Positions 37,779-46,946 of a stretch of 64,000 bases of DNA are shown one piece after another (position 1 is the stretch's first letter; every line of letters starts with the position of its first letter). The translations under genes and the position numbers were made by a program. The notes under the pieces are model-generated. The model was not told the DNA's origin. It did not search any database and worked only from the letters and a program-made list of their open reading frames with translations. Source of the stretch: a bacterium (GTDB lineage: Bacteria > Bacillota > Bacilli > Lactobacillales > Streptococcaceae); NCBI GenBank assembly GCA_905221345.1, contig CAJNCW010000005.1, positions 1 to 64,000 of the forward strand, given 5' to 3'.

Positions 37779-38300
37779 TTAGGCTTGTTCTGTGATTAGT
37801 ACTCTGTCTTGTCCATCCAGTTCTGTCATCTCTACGATGATTTCTTCAGAACGACTAGTTGGGATGTTTTTCCCAACATAGTCCGGACGGATTGGAAGTT
37901 CTCTGTGGCCACGATCAACCAAGACTGCCAAACTCACGCGAGCAGGACGACCATGGCTGACGATGTTGTCAATAGCTGCACGAATAGTACGACCTGTATA
38001 GAGCACATCATCCACCAAAATGACTTCTCGATCTGTCACATCAACAGAGATTACAGAGGTATCTTCCCCACTTTTGACATCATCACGGAAAGGTTTGGTA
38101 TCCAATTCTACTACGGGAACAGAGACATTTTCTAACTGCTCCAAACGTTCTTGGATACGATGGGCGATAAAAACTCCACGTGTTTTAATCCCAGCCAGAA
38201 CGATTCTATTCAAATCTTTGTTGCGTTCGATAATCTCGTAGGTAATCCGAGTAATCGCTCGTTTGACGGTCAATTCGTCTACAACTTCTTTTGTCCTCAT
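37779..38300 (-). CDS. pyrR: PyrR regulator / uracil phosphoribosyltransferase
   Basis: PyrR (173 residues) binds pyr mRNA leaders in the presence of UMP/UTP and favours termination; it also has uracil phosphoribosyltransferase activity. The PRPP loop is [17 protein letters not shown]. It is the first gene of pyrR-pyrB-carA-carB and is itself behind a PyrR-type attenuator. A second one precedes uraA at 44544-44690. Confidence 0.97.
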   Translation of the reverse strand: MRTKEVVDELTVKRAITRITYEIIERNKDLNRIVLAGIKTRGVFIAHRIQERLEQLENVSVPVVELDTKPFRDDVKSGEDTSVISVDVTDREVILVDDVLYTGRTIRAAIDNIVSHGRPARVSLAVLVDRGHRELPIRPDYVGKNIPTSRSEEIIVEMTELDGQDRVLITEQA

Positions 38301-38309
38301 GACAAACCT

Positions 38310-38486
38310 CCAAAAAGAAAAGTCTCCTTAAACAAGGAGACTTCAGAATGTATAGCCAAACTAGCCCTACTGTAAAGAGTATAGACTTCGGCTATCTATT
38401 GATCCGGCTCCTTGCCTGCCTCACGGGACAGGTTTAAAGGAATATTTTATTGTTATTACTATATCACAAAGAAAGGATCAATGCAA
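38310..38486 (-). promoter_or_regulatory. pyr operon promoter and PyrR attenuator
   Basis: On the minus strand TTGCAT, 17 bp and TATAGT with an upstream TGA (38458-38486) start a ~150-nt leader. It contains the PyrR-loop sequence GTCCCGTGAGGCAGG near 38420-38434. Just before pyrR is the terminator AAGTCTCCTT/AAGGAGACTT with a T-rich tail (38318-38343). This is the standard PyrR attenuation layout. Confidence 0.9.
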
Positions 38487-38509
38487 GAAAAAAACATAAT
38501 TTTTTCATC

Positions 38510-39139
38510 TTATAACGAACTAAAATCATATAATTGTGGATAGTGATCGCATTCTGGGTTCTTTGGGTGACAGATAGCCCGTCCAAAGTAAATCATGGCC
38601 TGATGGGCAGCTAACCATTTCTCTGGAGGCAGAACATCCATGACACGTTTTTCTACCTCGAGGGGTGTGGCCGATTTTTTAACAATATCGTGGTGCTTAC
38701 AGATACGCTCGACATGAGTGTCCACTGCAAAGGCTGGGATTCCAAACCCCACACTCATAACTACATTTGCTGTTTTACGACCAACACCAGCTAGACTTTC
38801 TAATTCCTCACGAGTCTGAGGAACCTGGCCATCAAAATCGTCTAGTAACTGTTGGGCACATTTTTTTAGGAATTTAGCCTTATTTCGATAAAGTCCCAGA
38901 CGAGAAATGTGTGAAGCAATTTCACTTTCAGTTGCTACAGACATAGATTGTGGTGTTGGAAAGGCAGCAAAGAGGCCTGGTGTGGCCTTATTTACCGCTG
39001 CATCTGTCGTCTGAGCTGACAACATCACCGCAACCAAGAGTTCAAAATGATTGCGAAAATCAAGACTAGGCTTAGCATCTGGAAAAAGAGCAATAATTTC
39101 CTCTATGACATGACGGGCACGTTTCTTGGATAAAACCAT
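38510..39139 (-). CDS. nth: Endonuclease III
   Basis: This 209-residue DNA glycosylase/AP lyase removes oxidized pyrimidines. The helix-hairpin-helix with catalytic Lys is LAGVGRKTANVVMS and the catalytic Asp lies in AVDTHVER. The C-terminus, CHPKNPECDHYPQL, keeps only two of the four Cys of the 4Fe-4S cluster, so the enzyme probably lacks the cluster. The start follows yceD by one base. Confidence 0.94.
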   Translation of the reverse strand: MVLSKKRARHVIEEIIALFPDAKPSLDFRNHFELLVAVMLSAQTTDAAVNKATPGLFAAFPTPQSMSVATESEIASHISRLGLYRNKAKFLKKCAQQLLDDFDGQVPQTREELESLAGVGRKTANVVMSVGFGIPAFAVDTHVERICKHHDIVKKSATPLEVEKRVMDVLPPEKWLAAHQAMIYFGRAICHPKNPECDHYPQLYDFSSL

Positions 39140-39682
39140 CTACTCGTCTCCATCAAACAGTCCTTGCAAGCCAGCAAATGGACTGTTTTCTTCTTTCTTG
39201 ACTGCTTGTTGAGCTTGGTACTCTTCCTCTGTCATGATTTGCCAGTCATTTCCAGACACAAAACCTTGACCAGCTTCTTCTTCAGCTGTCAAGACTTTGA
39301 TTGGAATGTTTAGCAAGATATTATCTGAAACACTCTCAGCAAGGTCGATTTCCCCATTTTCGATAGGCAGGACCAAGTCATCGTCTAAAACTTCCTGATC
39401 TAGTTGGTTGGTTGCGCCTTCCATGAAGACCTCTGTCACTGGATAAGACTCAGTCAACTCAACTGGCTCCATACTACGACTGGAAGCAAGAACAATGGTA
39501 TATGACAACTGATAGTCTAAGAAATACAGACGGTCTTCGTACTGCACCTTCCCCACTGCAAGGATATCTTTGACATCTAAAATCTCTTGATTCCGTTTAC
39601 GCAAGTCTGCTGCCAGGTCTAAAGCTTGTTCAAAGTGTAGGCCTTCAGGCTGCTTACGAATTTCTTGAATGTTTAACTTCAT
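39140..39682 (-). CDS. YceD/DUF177 family protein
   Basis: This 180-residue acidic protein of the DUF177 family is linked in other bacteria to 23S rRNA maturation and usually found before rpmF. The LDYQLSYTIVLASSRSMEPV core fits the family. Here it is paired with nth instead, one base apart. Confidence 0.85.
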   Translation of the reverse strand: MKLNIQEIRKQPEGLHFEQALDLAADLRKRNQEILDVKDILAVGKVQYEDRLYFLDYQLSYTIVLASSRSMEPVELTESYPVTEVFMEGATNQLDQEVLDDDLVLPIENGEIDLAESVSDNILLNIPIKVLTAEEEAGQGFVSGNDWQIMTEEEYQAQQAVKKEENSPFAGLQGLFDGDE

Positions 39683-39783
39683 ATTTCCTCCATAAAGATG
39701 TACTCACTTGATTATACCATGAAAAGGCTATAAGTCAGCTTTCCAAACTTTGATATTAAAATCTCATTTTTAACATATTTACT

Positions 39784-39812
39784 ATGACAAACTTTCCTAT
39801 TAGTGCTATACT
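39784..39812 (+). promoter_or_regulatory. Promoter of the 109-residue helical protein gene
   Basis: ATGACA, 17 bp and TATACT with an upstream TGC: a strong promoter 38 bp before the ATG. Confidence 0.75.
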
Positions 39813-39849
39813 ATAGGCAAGAATACACTAGAGCAAGGAGGATGCTCAT

Positions 39850-40179
39850 ATGGAAGACAAAGCACTCATCACTGAAGCTTACCAACTCCTTTCCGAGTTA
39901 AATAAAAGCTACCAAAGCTGCAAACAAGGCACAGCCGATGATCTTCGACTACAAGAGCTGCTAAACAGCACTCTTAAGGAACTAAAAAAAGCAGAAAAGC
40001 TGGACAATAGTATCTTAATCGACCTTGAGAAATTTTACCAACGTATCAGTCTTCTGATTGGACTGGGTAGTCTAAAACTAAACGATCAAGCTCGTACTGC
40101 TTGGCGCAACTATGACAAGTTCCACTACGAACATGTCAAACACGTACTGACTCTCTATGGACCTGTTTTCGGTTTTTAG
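39850..40179 (+). CDS. Small helical protein, possibly bacteriocin-immunity-like
   Basis: This 109-residue protein appears wholly alpha-helical (about four helices) with no signal or membrane span. Size and helix layout recall EntA-type bacteriocin immunity proteins, but no bacteriocin gene is nearby and I cannot confirm the family. It has AAGGAGG before the ATG and its own strong promoter, so it is probably well expressed. Confidence 0.6.
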   Translation: MEDKALITEAYQLLSELNKSYQSCKQGTADDLRLQELLNSTLKELKKAEKLDNSILIDLEKFYQRISLLIGLGSLKLNDQARTAWRNYDKFHYEHVKHVLTLYGPVFGF

Positions 40180-40202
40180 ATCTTGAAATCACTTGTTTTC
40201 TA

Positions 40203-40510
40203 TTGACAAAATTTCCTGAAAGGTATAGGATAGAGGTACTAATACTCGGAGGTAAGGGAGACATGAACAACTAAGTCTATCAAATAAAGAACTTTATTTA
40301 GTAGATCTTGTTTTTGTCTCTTTTTGTGTGCTCTTTTTATACTAGATTTTCTAGTATCTTGTCCCCATTGAAAATCGAAAAACTAGAAAGCTATGCTCCT
40401 CTTGGGTTGGGTTAGGCAACTCCAAGCTAGTTTGACGAGTTTTTCAACGAGGATAATAGAGTTTTGACAGTGACTTTGGGCTCTACTAGATAAAGTAGAG
40501 CTTTTTGTTA
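40203..40510 (+). promoter_or_regulatory. Attenuator-like leader of the ABC-F gene with uORF
   Basis: TTGACA, 17 bp and TAGGAT (40203-40231) start a leader of about 300 nt. A uORF of three sense codons (ATG AAC AAC TAA, 40263-40274) has GGAGG 10 nt before it. At once follows a hairpin (TCTA plus AAATAAAG / CTTTATTT plus TAGA, 40276-40305) and T-rich sequence. A second, strong terminator (GCTCTACT/AGTAGAGC, then TTTTTG) ends near 40506. This resembles ribosome-mediated attenuation known for ABC-F resistance genes. Confidence 0.7.
40369..40466. repeat. MITE-like element inside the leader
   Basis: TTGAAAATCGAAAAACTAG at one end and CTAGTTTGACGAGTTTTTCAA at the other are imperfect inverted ends; inner AAACTAG/CTAGTTT also pair. 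The layout resembles the BOX-type intergenic repeats of pneumococci, but the sequence differs from the BOX modules I know. Confidence 0.45.
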
Positions 40511-40542
40511 TGCACTATCGACATTCTAGAAAGGGCAACAAT

Positions 40543-42069
40543 ATGATAAAAATCAATCATCTAACCATCACACAAAACAAAGATTTACGAGATCTTGTTT
40601 CTGACCTAACCATGACTATCCAAGACGGGGAAAAGGTTGCTATTATTGGTGAAGAAGGAAACGGCAAATCGACCTTACTACGAGCTTTAATGGGGGAAGC
40701 ATTGCCTGATTTTACTATCAAGGGCGACATACAGTCTGATTCTCAATCACTGGCCTACATTCCTCAAAAACTAGCTGATGACCTGAAAAAGAAAACTCTA
40801 CATGACTACTTCTTTTTGGATTCTACTGAATTAGACTACAGTATCCTCTATCGTTTGGCGGAGGAGTTGCACTTTGATAGCGACCGTTTTGCTAGCTACC
40901 AAGAAATTGGCAGTCTATCAGGGGGCGAAGCTTTGAAAATTCAGCTCATCCACGAGTTAGCAAAACCTTTTGAGATTCTATTTTTAGATGAACCTTCAAA
41001 TGACCTAGACCTTGAGACGGTTGATTGGCTAAAAAGGCAGATTCAAAAGATTAGGCAAACTGTTATTTTCATTTCCCATGATGAAGACTTTCTTTCTCAT
41101 ACGGCAGATACTATTGTCCACTTGCGACTGGTCAAGCACCGGAAAGAAGCAGAAACGCTAGTCGAGCATTTAGACTATGATCGCTACAGTGAGCAGAGAA
41201 AAGCTAATTTTGCAAGACAAAGCCAGCAAGCTGCTAACGACCAGAGAGCCTATGACAAAACCATGGAAAAGCATCGCCGCGTCAAGCAAAATGTAGAAAC
41301 TGCCTTACGTAACACTAAAAATGATGTTGCCGGTCGCCTATTGGCTAAAAAGATGAAAAATGTTCTCTCTCAAGAAAAACGCTTTGAAAAGGAGGCCCAG
41401 TCAATGACCCAGAAACCACTTGAAGAAGAACAAATCCAACTTTTCTTCTCAGATATCCAACCATTACCAACTTCTAAAGTCTTAATCCAACTGGAAAAAG
41501 AAAGTTTGTCCATTGGCGAGCGCGTTTTAGCTCAGGAGTTACAACTAACTGTCCGTGGCCAAGATAAAATCGGTATCATCGGGCCAAATGGTGTTGGGAA
41601 ATCAACTCTGTTAGCCAAGTTGCAACAACTGCTCAGCGCCAAAAGAGAAATATCGCTTGGTTTTATGCCACAAGATTACCATAAAAAACTGCAATTGGAT
41701 TTATCTCCAGTAGCCTACCTCAGCCACACTGGACAAAAAGAAGAACTACAGAAAATCCAATCTCACCTAGCCAGTCTCAATTTCAGCTATCCAGAGATGC
41801 ACCACCAAATCCGCTCCCTATCTGGTGGGCAACAAGGTAAACTCCTACTTTTGGATTTAGTGTTGCGCAAACCAAACTTTCTCCTTCTGGATGAGCCCAC
41901 ACGAAACTTTTCTCCCACTTCTCAACCCGAAATCAGAAAACTATTTGGCTCCTATCCAGGCGGCCTGATCACTGTTTCGCATGACCGACGTTTCTTAAAA
42001 GAGGTCTGTACGAGTCTCTATCGTTTGACAGAACATGGTTTGGAAGTCGTTGATTTAGAAGATTTATAA
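40543..42069 (+). CDS. ABC-F ATPase, ribosome-protection type
   Basis: This 508-residue protein has two ABC domains and no membrane spans. I chose ATG 40543 for its AGAAAGGG site. Domain 1 has GEEGNGKST (36-44), SLSGGEALK and LFLDEPSNDLDLE; a charged linker follows (about 190-290). Domain 2 has GPNGVGKST, SLSGGQQGK and LLDEPTRNFSPTSQP. The TRNFSP form is typical of the Vga/Lsa/OptrA-like antibiotic-resistance ABC-F group rather than the housekeeping Uup/EttA types. Regulation by the uORF leader fits such a role. Confidence 0.85.
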   Translation: MIKINHLTITQNKDLRDLVSDLTMTIQDGEKVAIIGEEGNGKSTLLRALMGEALPDFTIKGDIQSDSQSLAYIPQKLADDLKKKTLHDYFFLDSTELDYSILYRLAEELHFDSDRFASYQEIGSLSGGEALKIQLIHELAKPFEILFLDEPSNDLDLETVDWLKRQIQKIRQTVIFISHDEDFLSHTADTIVHLRLVKHRKEAETLVEHLDYDRYSEQRKANFARQSQQAANDQRAYDKTMEKHRRVKQNVETALRNTKNDVAGRLLAKKMKNVLSQEKRFEKEAQSMTQKPLEEEQIQLFFSDIQPLPTSKVLIQLEKESLSIGERVLAQELQLTVRGQDKIGIIGPNGVGKSTLLAKLQQLLSAKREISLGFMPQDYHKKLQLDLSPVAYLSHTGQKEELQKIQSHLASLNFSYPEMHHQIRSLSGGQQGKLLLLDLVLRKPNFLLLDEPTRNFSPTSQPEIRKLFGSYPGGLITVSHDRRFLKEVCTSLYRLTEHGLEVVDLEDL

Positions 42070-42085
42070 ATTTTGGACATAGCAA

Positions 42086-42113
42086 AAATCCAGAGATGAC
42101 CTCTGGATTTTTT
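42086..42113. terminator. Bidirectional terminator
   Basis: AAATCCAGAG and CTCTGGATTT with a 5-nt loop and a T run, between the convergent ABC-F and htpX genes. Confidence 0.85.
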
Positions 42114-43012
42114 TACATGTGTTTCAAGCGTTCGATTCGCTCTGAGATAGGTGGGTGGGTATAAAAGAGTTTTTGAAGTCCACCACCTTTCTTGGGATCA
42201 TTGATGTACAGAGCGCTGCTGGCATCGTCAACATGGTGATGCATCGGCTCGCTATCCTCCAACTTACGCAGGGCATTGATCATCCCTTGAGGATTGCGAG
42301 TCAGCTCCACACTGGATGCATCCGCCAAAAATTCCCTCTGACGGGAAATGGCTAGTTGTACCAAGGTTGCAGCGAGAGGTGCCAGAACAATGGCTAAGAG
42401 AGAGATGACAAGCATGATAATCTCTAATCCATTTCCATCTCGATCGTCGTCACTTCGTCTGCGACCAGCGCCACCCCACCACATCATCCGTCCTGCCATA
42501 CTAGACAGAAGGGTAATGGCACTGGCAAGGGCAACAGCAATGGTCGAAATACGGATATCGTAGTTCCGGATATGACTGACCTCGTGCCCCATAACAGCTT
42601 CTAGCTCCTCACGATTCATAATTGCTAGGAGACCCGACGTTGCCGCAACTGCCGCATTCTGCGGATTAGAGCCGGTTGCAAAAGCATTTAAAGAAGAATC
42701 CTCAATGATGAAAACACGCGGCATGGGAATCTGAGCGACCATGGCCATATCTTCCACTACATGGTAGAGGTCTGGTGCTGTTTGCTCATCAACCTCACAC
42801 GCCCCATTCATAGACATGACAATCTCTGTTGATTGAAAGATCATGGTTAAAGCATAGATAAGGCCGATAATCAAGGCAATAATCATGCCACCAAGACCCG
42901 AACGCATAAAGAGATAGCCAACCGCATAACCAACCAAGGCCAAGAGCAGGAAGAAAACCAGCAATAAAATCCAGGTTTTTCGTTTATTGCTCGCAATTTG
43001 ATCAAACAACAT
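42113..43012 (-). CDS. htpX: Membrane zinc protease HtpX
   Basis: This M48 membrane protease is involved in membrane-protein quality control. I prefer ATG 43012 (299 residues, [13 protein letters not shown]), which has AGGTG before it, over GTG 43021. Two N-terminal membrane spans precede the HEXXH motif (GHEVSHIRN) and the third ligand in [11 protein letters not shown]; two further spans lie between. It follows lemA within a few bases and the pair is common in streptococci. Confidence 0.95.
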   Translation of the reverse strand: MLFDQIASNKRKTWILLLVFFLLLALVGYAVGYLFMRSGLGGMIIALIIGLIYALTMIFQSTEIVMSMNGACEVDEQTAPDLYHVVEDMAMVAQIPMPRVFIIEDSSLNAFATGSNPQNAAVAATSGLLAIMNREELEAVMGHEVSHIRNYDIRISTIAVALASAITLLSSMAGRMMWWGGAGRRRSDDDRDGNGLEIIMLVISLLAIVLAPLAATLVQLAISRQREFLADASSVELTRNPQGMINALRKLEDSEPMHHHVDDASSALYINDPKKGGGLQKLFYTHPPISERIERLKHM

Positions 43013-43013
43013 C

Positions 43014-43574
43014 TTAGTCACCTAAACCGCTAAAGTCAACTTTCGGAACTGCCTTTTCCTCTTCGGGTGTTTGAAGGAAGTCTGCAGCTTTAAAGCCAAA
43101 TAGTCCTGCGATGATGTTACTTGGGAAGCTTTCAAGTTTTACATTGTAGTTGCTGACAACACTGTTGTAGAGTTGGCGAGAATATGAAATTTTATTTTCT
43201 GTATTAGTCAACTCTTCTTGCAATTTGATAAAGTTAGCACTAGCTTTCAAGTCTGGGTAATTCTCTGCTACTGCAAAGATACCAGAAATCTGGCGGGTAA
43301 GGGCATCACTGGCCTTCATCGCTTCAGCTGGTGAAGTTGCTGCGGCTACTTGTCTACGAAGTTCTGTCACCTTTTCCAAGGTAGAACCTTCATATTTGGC
43401 ATAGCCTTTGACTGTTTCAATCAAGTTTGGGAGCAGATCATTACGACGCTTCAACTGAACATCAATCTGGCTCCAAGCCTCCTTGGTCTGCATACGATTT
43501 TTAACCAAACCGTTATAGCTAACAATCACAAAAATAACAATCAGAGCCAAAACTCCAAGAATAATCCAAGTCAT
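43014..43574 (-). CDS. lemA: LemA family protein
   Basis: This 186-residue membrane-anchored protein has an N-terminal span ([17 protein letters not shown]) followed by a long four-helix bundle. The typical [20 protein letters not shown] and [20 protein letters not shown] stretches are present. Function is unclear. It is cotranscribed with htpX. Confidence 0.94.
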   Translation of the reverse strand: MTWIILGVLALIVIFVIVSYNGLVKNRMQTKEAWSQIDVQLKRRNDLLPNLIETVKGYAKYEGSTLEKVTELRRQVAAATSPAEAMKASDALTRQISGIFAVAENYPDLKASANFIKLQEELTNTENKISYSRQLYNSVVSNYNVKLESFPSNIIAGLFGFKAADFLQTPEEEKAVPKVDFSGLGD

Positions 43575-43667
43575 AATCTTATTCCTTTCTGCTTTTAGAT
43601 TACTACCAGTATATCAAATTTTTAATGAATATGGTAAAATAAGATGATACTAAAGAAGGAAATAACT

Positions 43668-44381
43668 ATGAAACCAGAAACATTTTACAACCTGCTTGCC
43701 GAGCAAAATCTTCCACTTTCGGACCAGCAAAAAGAACAATTTGAACGTTATTTTGAACTCTTGGTCGAGTGGAATGAAAAGATTAATTTGACCGCTATTA
43801 CAGACAAGGAAGAAGTTTATCTCAAACATTTTTATGATTCGATTGCACCCATCCTGCAGGGTTTGATTCCCAATGAAAATATCAAACTTCTTGATATCGG
43901 GGCTGGGGCAGGATTTCCTAGTCTTCCTATGAAAATTCTCTATCCTCAGCTAGATGTGACCATCATTGATTCGCTCAATAAGCGCATCAACTTCCTTCAG
44001 CTTTTGGCTCAGGAGTTGGATTTGGATGGTGTTCACTTCTACCATGGACGCGCTGAAGACTTTGCCCAAGACAAGAACTTCCGTGCCCAGTTTGATATGG
44101 TGACGGCTCGCGCAGTTGCCCGGATGCAGATCTTGTCTGAACTGACAATTCCTTATCTTAAAGTCGGTGGAAAACTATTGGCGCTCAAGGCCAGCAATGC
44201 GCCTGAGGAATTGCTAGAAGCCAAGAATGCCCTCAATCTCCTCTTTAGCAAGGTGGAGGACAATCTCAGCTACGCCCTACCAAATGGAGATCCACGCTAT
44301 ATCACAGTCGTCGAAAAGAAAAAGGAAACCCCAAACAAATATCCACGTAAGGCTGGCATGCCCAACAAACGCCCGCTTTAA
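43668..44381 (+). CDS. rsmG: 16S rRNA (guanine-527-N7)-methyltransferase
   Basis: It methylates G527 of 16S rRNA, and loss gives low streptomycin resistance. ATG 43668 (237 residues, [20 protein letters not shown]) has AAGAAGGA before it; the in-frame ATG upstream is rejected. The SAM-binding motif [17 protein letters not shown] and TARAVA are present. Confidence 0.96.
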   Translation: MKPETFYNLLAEQNLPLSDQQKEQFERYFELLVEWNEKINLTAITDKEEVYLKHFYDSIAPILQGLIPNENIKLLDIGAGAGFPSLPMKILYPQLDVTIIDSLNKRINFLQLLAQELDLDGVHFYHGRAEDFAQDKNFRAQFDMVTARAVARMQILSELTIPYLKVGGKLLALKASNAPEELLEAKNALNLLFSKVEDNLSYALPNGDPRYITVVEKKKETPNKYPRKAGMPNKRPL

Positions 44382-44420
44382 TCCTATCAATAGCGCGCCC
44401 TTGTTTAAAGTTGGGCAAAA

Positions 44421-44534
44421 ATGATTTACAAAATCATACCTCCCCTCATTTCTAGGCTCGGGAAAAAATGATTTACAAAATCTGCCTCGCTCTTTTATTT
44501 CTAGACTCGGGAAAAATTCGTTTACAAAACGAAT
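44421..44534 (+). repeat. Three repeats centred on covarying palindromes
   Basis: Palindromes with an ACA centre occur at 44421-44437 (ATGATTT-ACA-AAATCAT), 44468-44482 (GATTT-ACA-AAATC core) and 44518-44534 (TTCGTTT-ACA-AAACGAA). Centres are 47 and 50 bp apart, with similar flanks (TTTCTAGGCTCGGG / TTTCTAGACTCGGG). In the third copy both arms changed together. Its TTTACA is also the -35 of uraA. Confidence 0.85.
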
Positions 44535-44690
44535 TTTTTCTGCTATACTATCACAAGCAAAGGTTTTTAATGTCATCCTGTGAGGTGACGAAGACGCGGA
44601 TATATATGAAGTTCTTTAAGAATGGAATAATCTATTTTAAAGAAGTCTTACTCTGAGAGCCTATTGCTGTAAAATAATGGGCTCTTTTTG
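44521..44690 (+). promoter_or_regulatory. uraA promoter and PyrR attenuator
   Basis: TTTACA, 17 bp and TATACT with an upstream TGC (44521-44549), then the PyrR loop TCATCCTGTGAGGTGA (44573-44588). A terminator, AGAGCCTATT with AATGGGCTCT and then TTTTT (44657-44690), lies just before the gene. The leader mirrors that of pyrR. Confidence 0.88.
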
Positions 44691-44711
44691 ATGCCCAAAA
44701 GTGAGGTTTTT

Positions 44712-45995
44712 ATGAAACAGGAATCAACTGTTGACTTGTTACTAGACGTTGATCAACGTCCTTCAGCTGGTAAAGGCATTCTTCTAAGCTTCCAGCACGT
44801 GTTTGCCATGTTTGGTGCAACCATTCTCGTTCCCTTAATTTTGGGAATGCCCGTATCGGTTGCTCTCTTTGCATCTGGTGTTGGTACACTCATCTACATG
44901 ATCTCTACTGGCTTTAAGGTTCCAGTTTATCTCGGATCATCCTTCGCCTTTATCACAGCCATGTCTCTAGCTATGAAAGAGATGGGTGGCGACGTCTCTG
45001 CTGCTCAAACTGGGGTTATCCTGACTGGTTTGGTCTATGTCCTGGTAGCTGCTAGTGTTCGTTTCGCTGGTACAAAATGGATTGACAAACTCTTGCCACC
45101 AATCATTATCGGACCTATGATTATCGTTATCGGTCTTGGACTAGCAAATTCAGCTGTTACGAATGCTGGACTTGTAGCAGACGGAAACTGGAAAAACGCT
45201 CTTGTAGCCGTTGTTACGTTCTTGATTGCAGCCTTTATCAATACAAAAGGAAAAGGCTTCCTTCGTATTATTCCTTTCCTCTTCGCCATCATCGGTGGTT
45301 ATATCTTCGCTATGATACTTGGTTTGGTTGACTTTACACCAGTCCTAGAAGCTAACTGGTTTGAAATCCCTGGTTTCTACTTACCATTTAGTACAGGCGG
45401 AGCCTTTAAAGAGTACAACCTCTACTTCGGTCCTGAAACAATCGCTATCTTGCCAATCGCTATTGTAACTATTTCAGAACACATCGGAGACCACACAGTT
45501 TTGAGCCAAATCTGTGGACGTCAATTCCTGAAAGAACCAGGGCTTCACCGTACACTTCTCGGTGACGGGATCGCAACATCTGTATCTGCCTTCCTCGGTG
45601 GACCAGCTAATACGACTTACGGTGAAAATACAGGGGTTATCGGGATGACTCGTATCGCTTCCGTCTCAGTTATCCGTAACGCAGCCTTTATCGCAATCGC
45701 GCTTAGCTTCCTAGGTAAATTTACTGCCTTGATTTCAACTATTCCAAATGCTGTGCTTGGCGGGATGTCCATCCTTCTCTACGGAGTTATCGCCAGCAAC
45801 GGTTTGAAGGTCTTGATCAAGGAACGCGTTGACTTCAGTCAAATGCGTAACCTCATCATCGCAAGTGCTATGTTGGTACTCGGACTTGGTGGTGCCATCC
45901 TCAAAGTAGGACCAGTTACCCTTTCAGGTACCGCCCTATCAGCTATGACAGGTATCATCTTAAACTTGATCTTACCACACGAAAATAAAGACTAG
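44712..45995 (+). CDS. uraA: Uracil permease
   Basis: This 427-residue NCS2-family proton symporter for uracil has about 14 membrane spans. I chose ATG 44712 (MKQESTVDLLLDVDQRPSAG) with GTGAGG before it. The NCS2 motifs ISEHIGDHTVLSQ (with the substrate-binding Glu) and GGPANTTYGENTGVIGMTRI are intact. It is preceded by a PyrR attenuator, so import is tied to pyrimidine supply. Confidence 0.96.
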   Translation: MKQESTVDLLLDVDQRPSAGKGILLSFQHVFAMFGATILVPLILGMPVSVALFASGVGTLIYMISTGFKVPVYLGSSFAFITAMSLAMKEMGGDVSAAQTGVILTGLVYVLVAASVRFAGTKWIDKLLPPIIIGPMIIVIGLGLANSAVTNAGLVADGNWKNALVAVVTFLIAAFINTKGKGFLRIIPFLFAIIGGYIFAMILGLVDFTPVLEANWFEIPGFYLPFSTGGAFKEYNLYFGPETIAILPIAIVTISEHIGDHTVLSQICGRQFLKEPGLHRTLLGDGIATSVSAFLGGPANTTYGENTGVIGMTRIASVSVIRNAAFIAIALSFLGKFTALISTIPNAVLGGMSILLYGVIASNGLKVLIKERVDFSQMRNLIIASAMLVLGLGGAILKVGPVTLSGTALSAMTGIILNLILPHENKD

Positions 45996-46011
45996 TCATC
46001 TATACACACAA

Positions 46012-46033
46012 AATCCACTCAACTGAGTGGATT
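46012..46033. terminator. Bidirectional terminator
   Basis: AATCCACTC and GAGTGGATT around AACT, with T tails on both sides, between uraA and the convergent CPBP gene. Confidence 0.85.
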
Positions 46034-46043
46034 TTTCTGATTC

Positions 46044-46802
46044 TTACCTTCCCCAAGCAATCAAGAGATACATGAGACTAGACCCAAACATGTCTGCCAG
46101 AGCATGCATGAGGAAGAATGGCAAAAGATTTTTAACCTTATACTTGTATAGAAAATAATAGAATAAACCATAAACTACACCAATAACCAGTGCCCACACC
46201 AACCCTTGATAAGTGTGAAAAGAAATCCGAATAATGGTAGAATAAAACAAAACCCGCCACTTGTGCTTTTCTTTCACTGAGGTCAACAACCCTAGAAAGA
46301 AAAACTCTTCATAGAAGCCATTTAGCAAGGCATAGGCAGTTGCCATCGGACTAAGTGCTAGGAATTTCCGTATAATTTCCATGGGATCTATGTGGGCAAA
46401 AAGAGCTGGATTTAAGTAATTGTATTCACCAGTTAGTGTCGTCACCAAGTCTCCAAACAATCCCACAATGGCAAATATAAATGGAACCCAAAAGAGAAGG
46501 GACCAGGTCCAACGAATAGGAAGTTGTTTGAAATCATAATTCCGAATCAAAAGGTAAAGCAAGGCCAAGGTCAGAAATATCACTTGCAGAGTGAAGTTGC
46601 TCGAATAGGCCGCTCCTTCGCCGACAGTATCACTTGCCGTATTCATTGTAGTTGACAAACCTGTCGGAAACATACTTGCTAAAAAGAGCTCCGTTGAGCG
46701 AATGATAAACAGGCCAAACATTAGAACTGTAATAATCAGAATGTCAAACCATCTCAAGTAGCGCAGGGGCTTAGTTGGGTGAATGCTTTGTAAAATTTTC
46801 AT
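46044..46802 (-). CDS. CPBP intramembrane metalloprotease
   Basis: This 252-residue membrane protein of the CAAX-protease/bacteriocin-processing (Abi) family has about seven spans. ATG 46802 has AGGAGGAG before it; the longer TTG start is rejected because it overlaps that site. Motifs GFYEEFFFLG (Glu pair), RISFHTYQG and FLMHALADMFG give the expected ligands. Roles in the family include bacteriocin self-immunity; none is shown here. Confidence 0.88.
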   Translation of the reverse strand: MKILQSIHPTKPLRYLRWFDILIITVLMFGLFIIRSTELFLASMFPTGLSTTMNTASDTVGEGAAYSSNFTLQVIFLTLALLYLLIRNYDFKQLPIRWTWSLLFWVPFIFAIVGLFGDLVTTLTGEYNYLNPALFAHIDPMEIIRKFLALSPMATAYALLNGFYEEFFFLGLLTSVKEKHKWRVLFYSTIIRISFHTYQGLVWALVIGVVYGLFYYFLYKYKVKNLLPFFLMHALADMFGSSLMYLLIAWGR

Positions 46803-46946
46803 ATCTCCTCCTCCTAGCAATTAAAGATTGGTTTATTGTAAGAAAAGAAACTTAAAATTTTATAAAATTCCACTCCTATTCCTTAGCCGTAATCAATATT
46901 TCGATAGGATATTCAAACCAACCACTTTTTACGAGTAACTAGTTTC

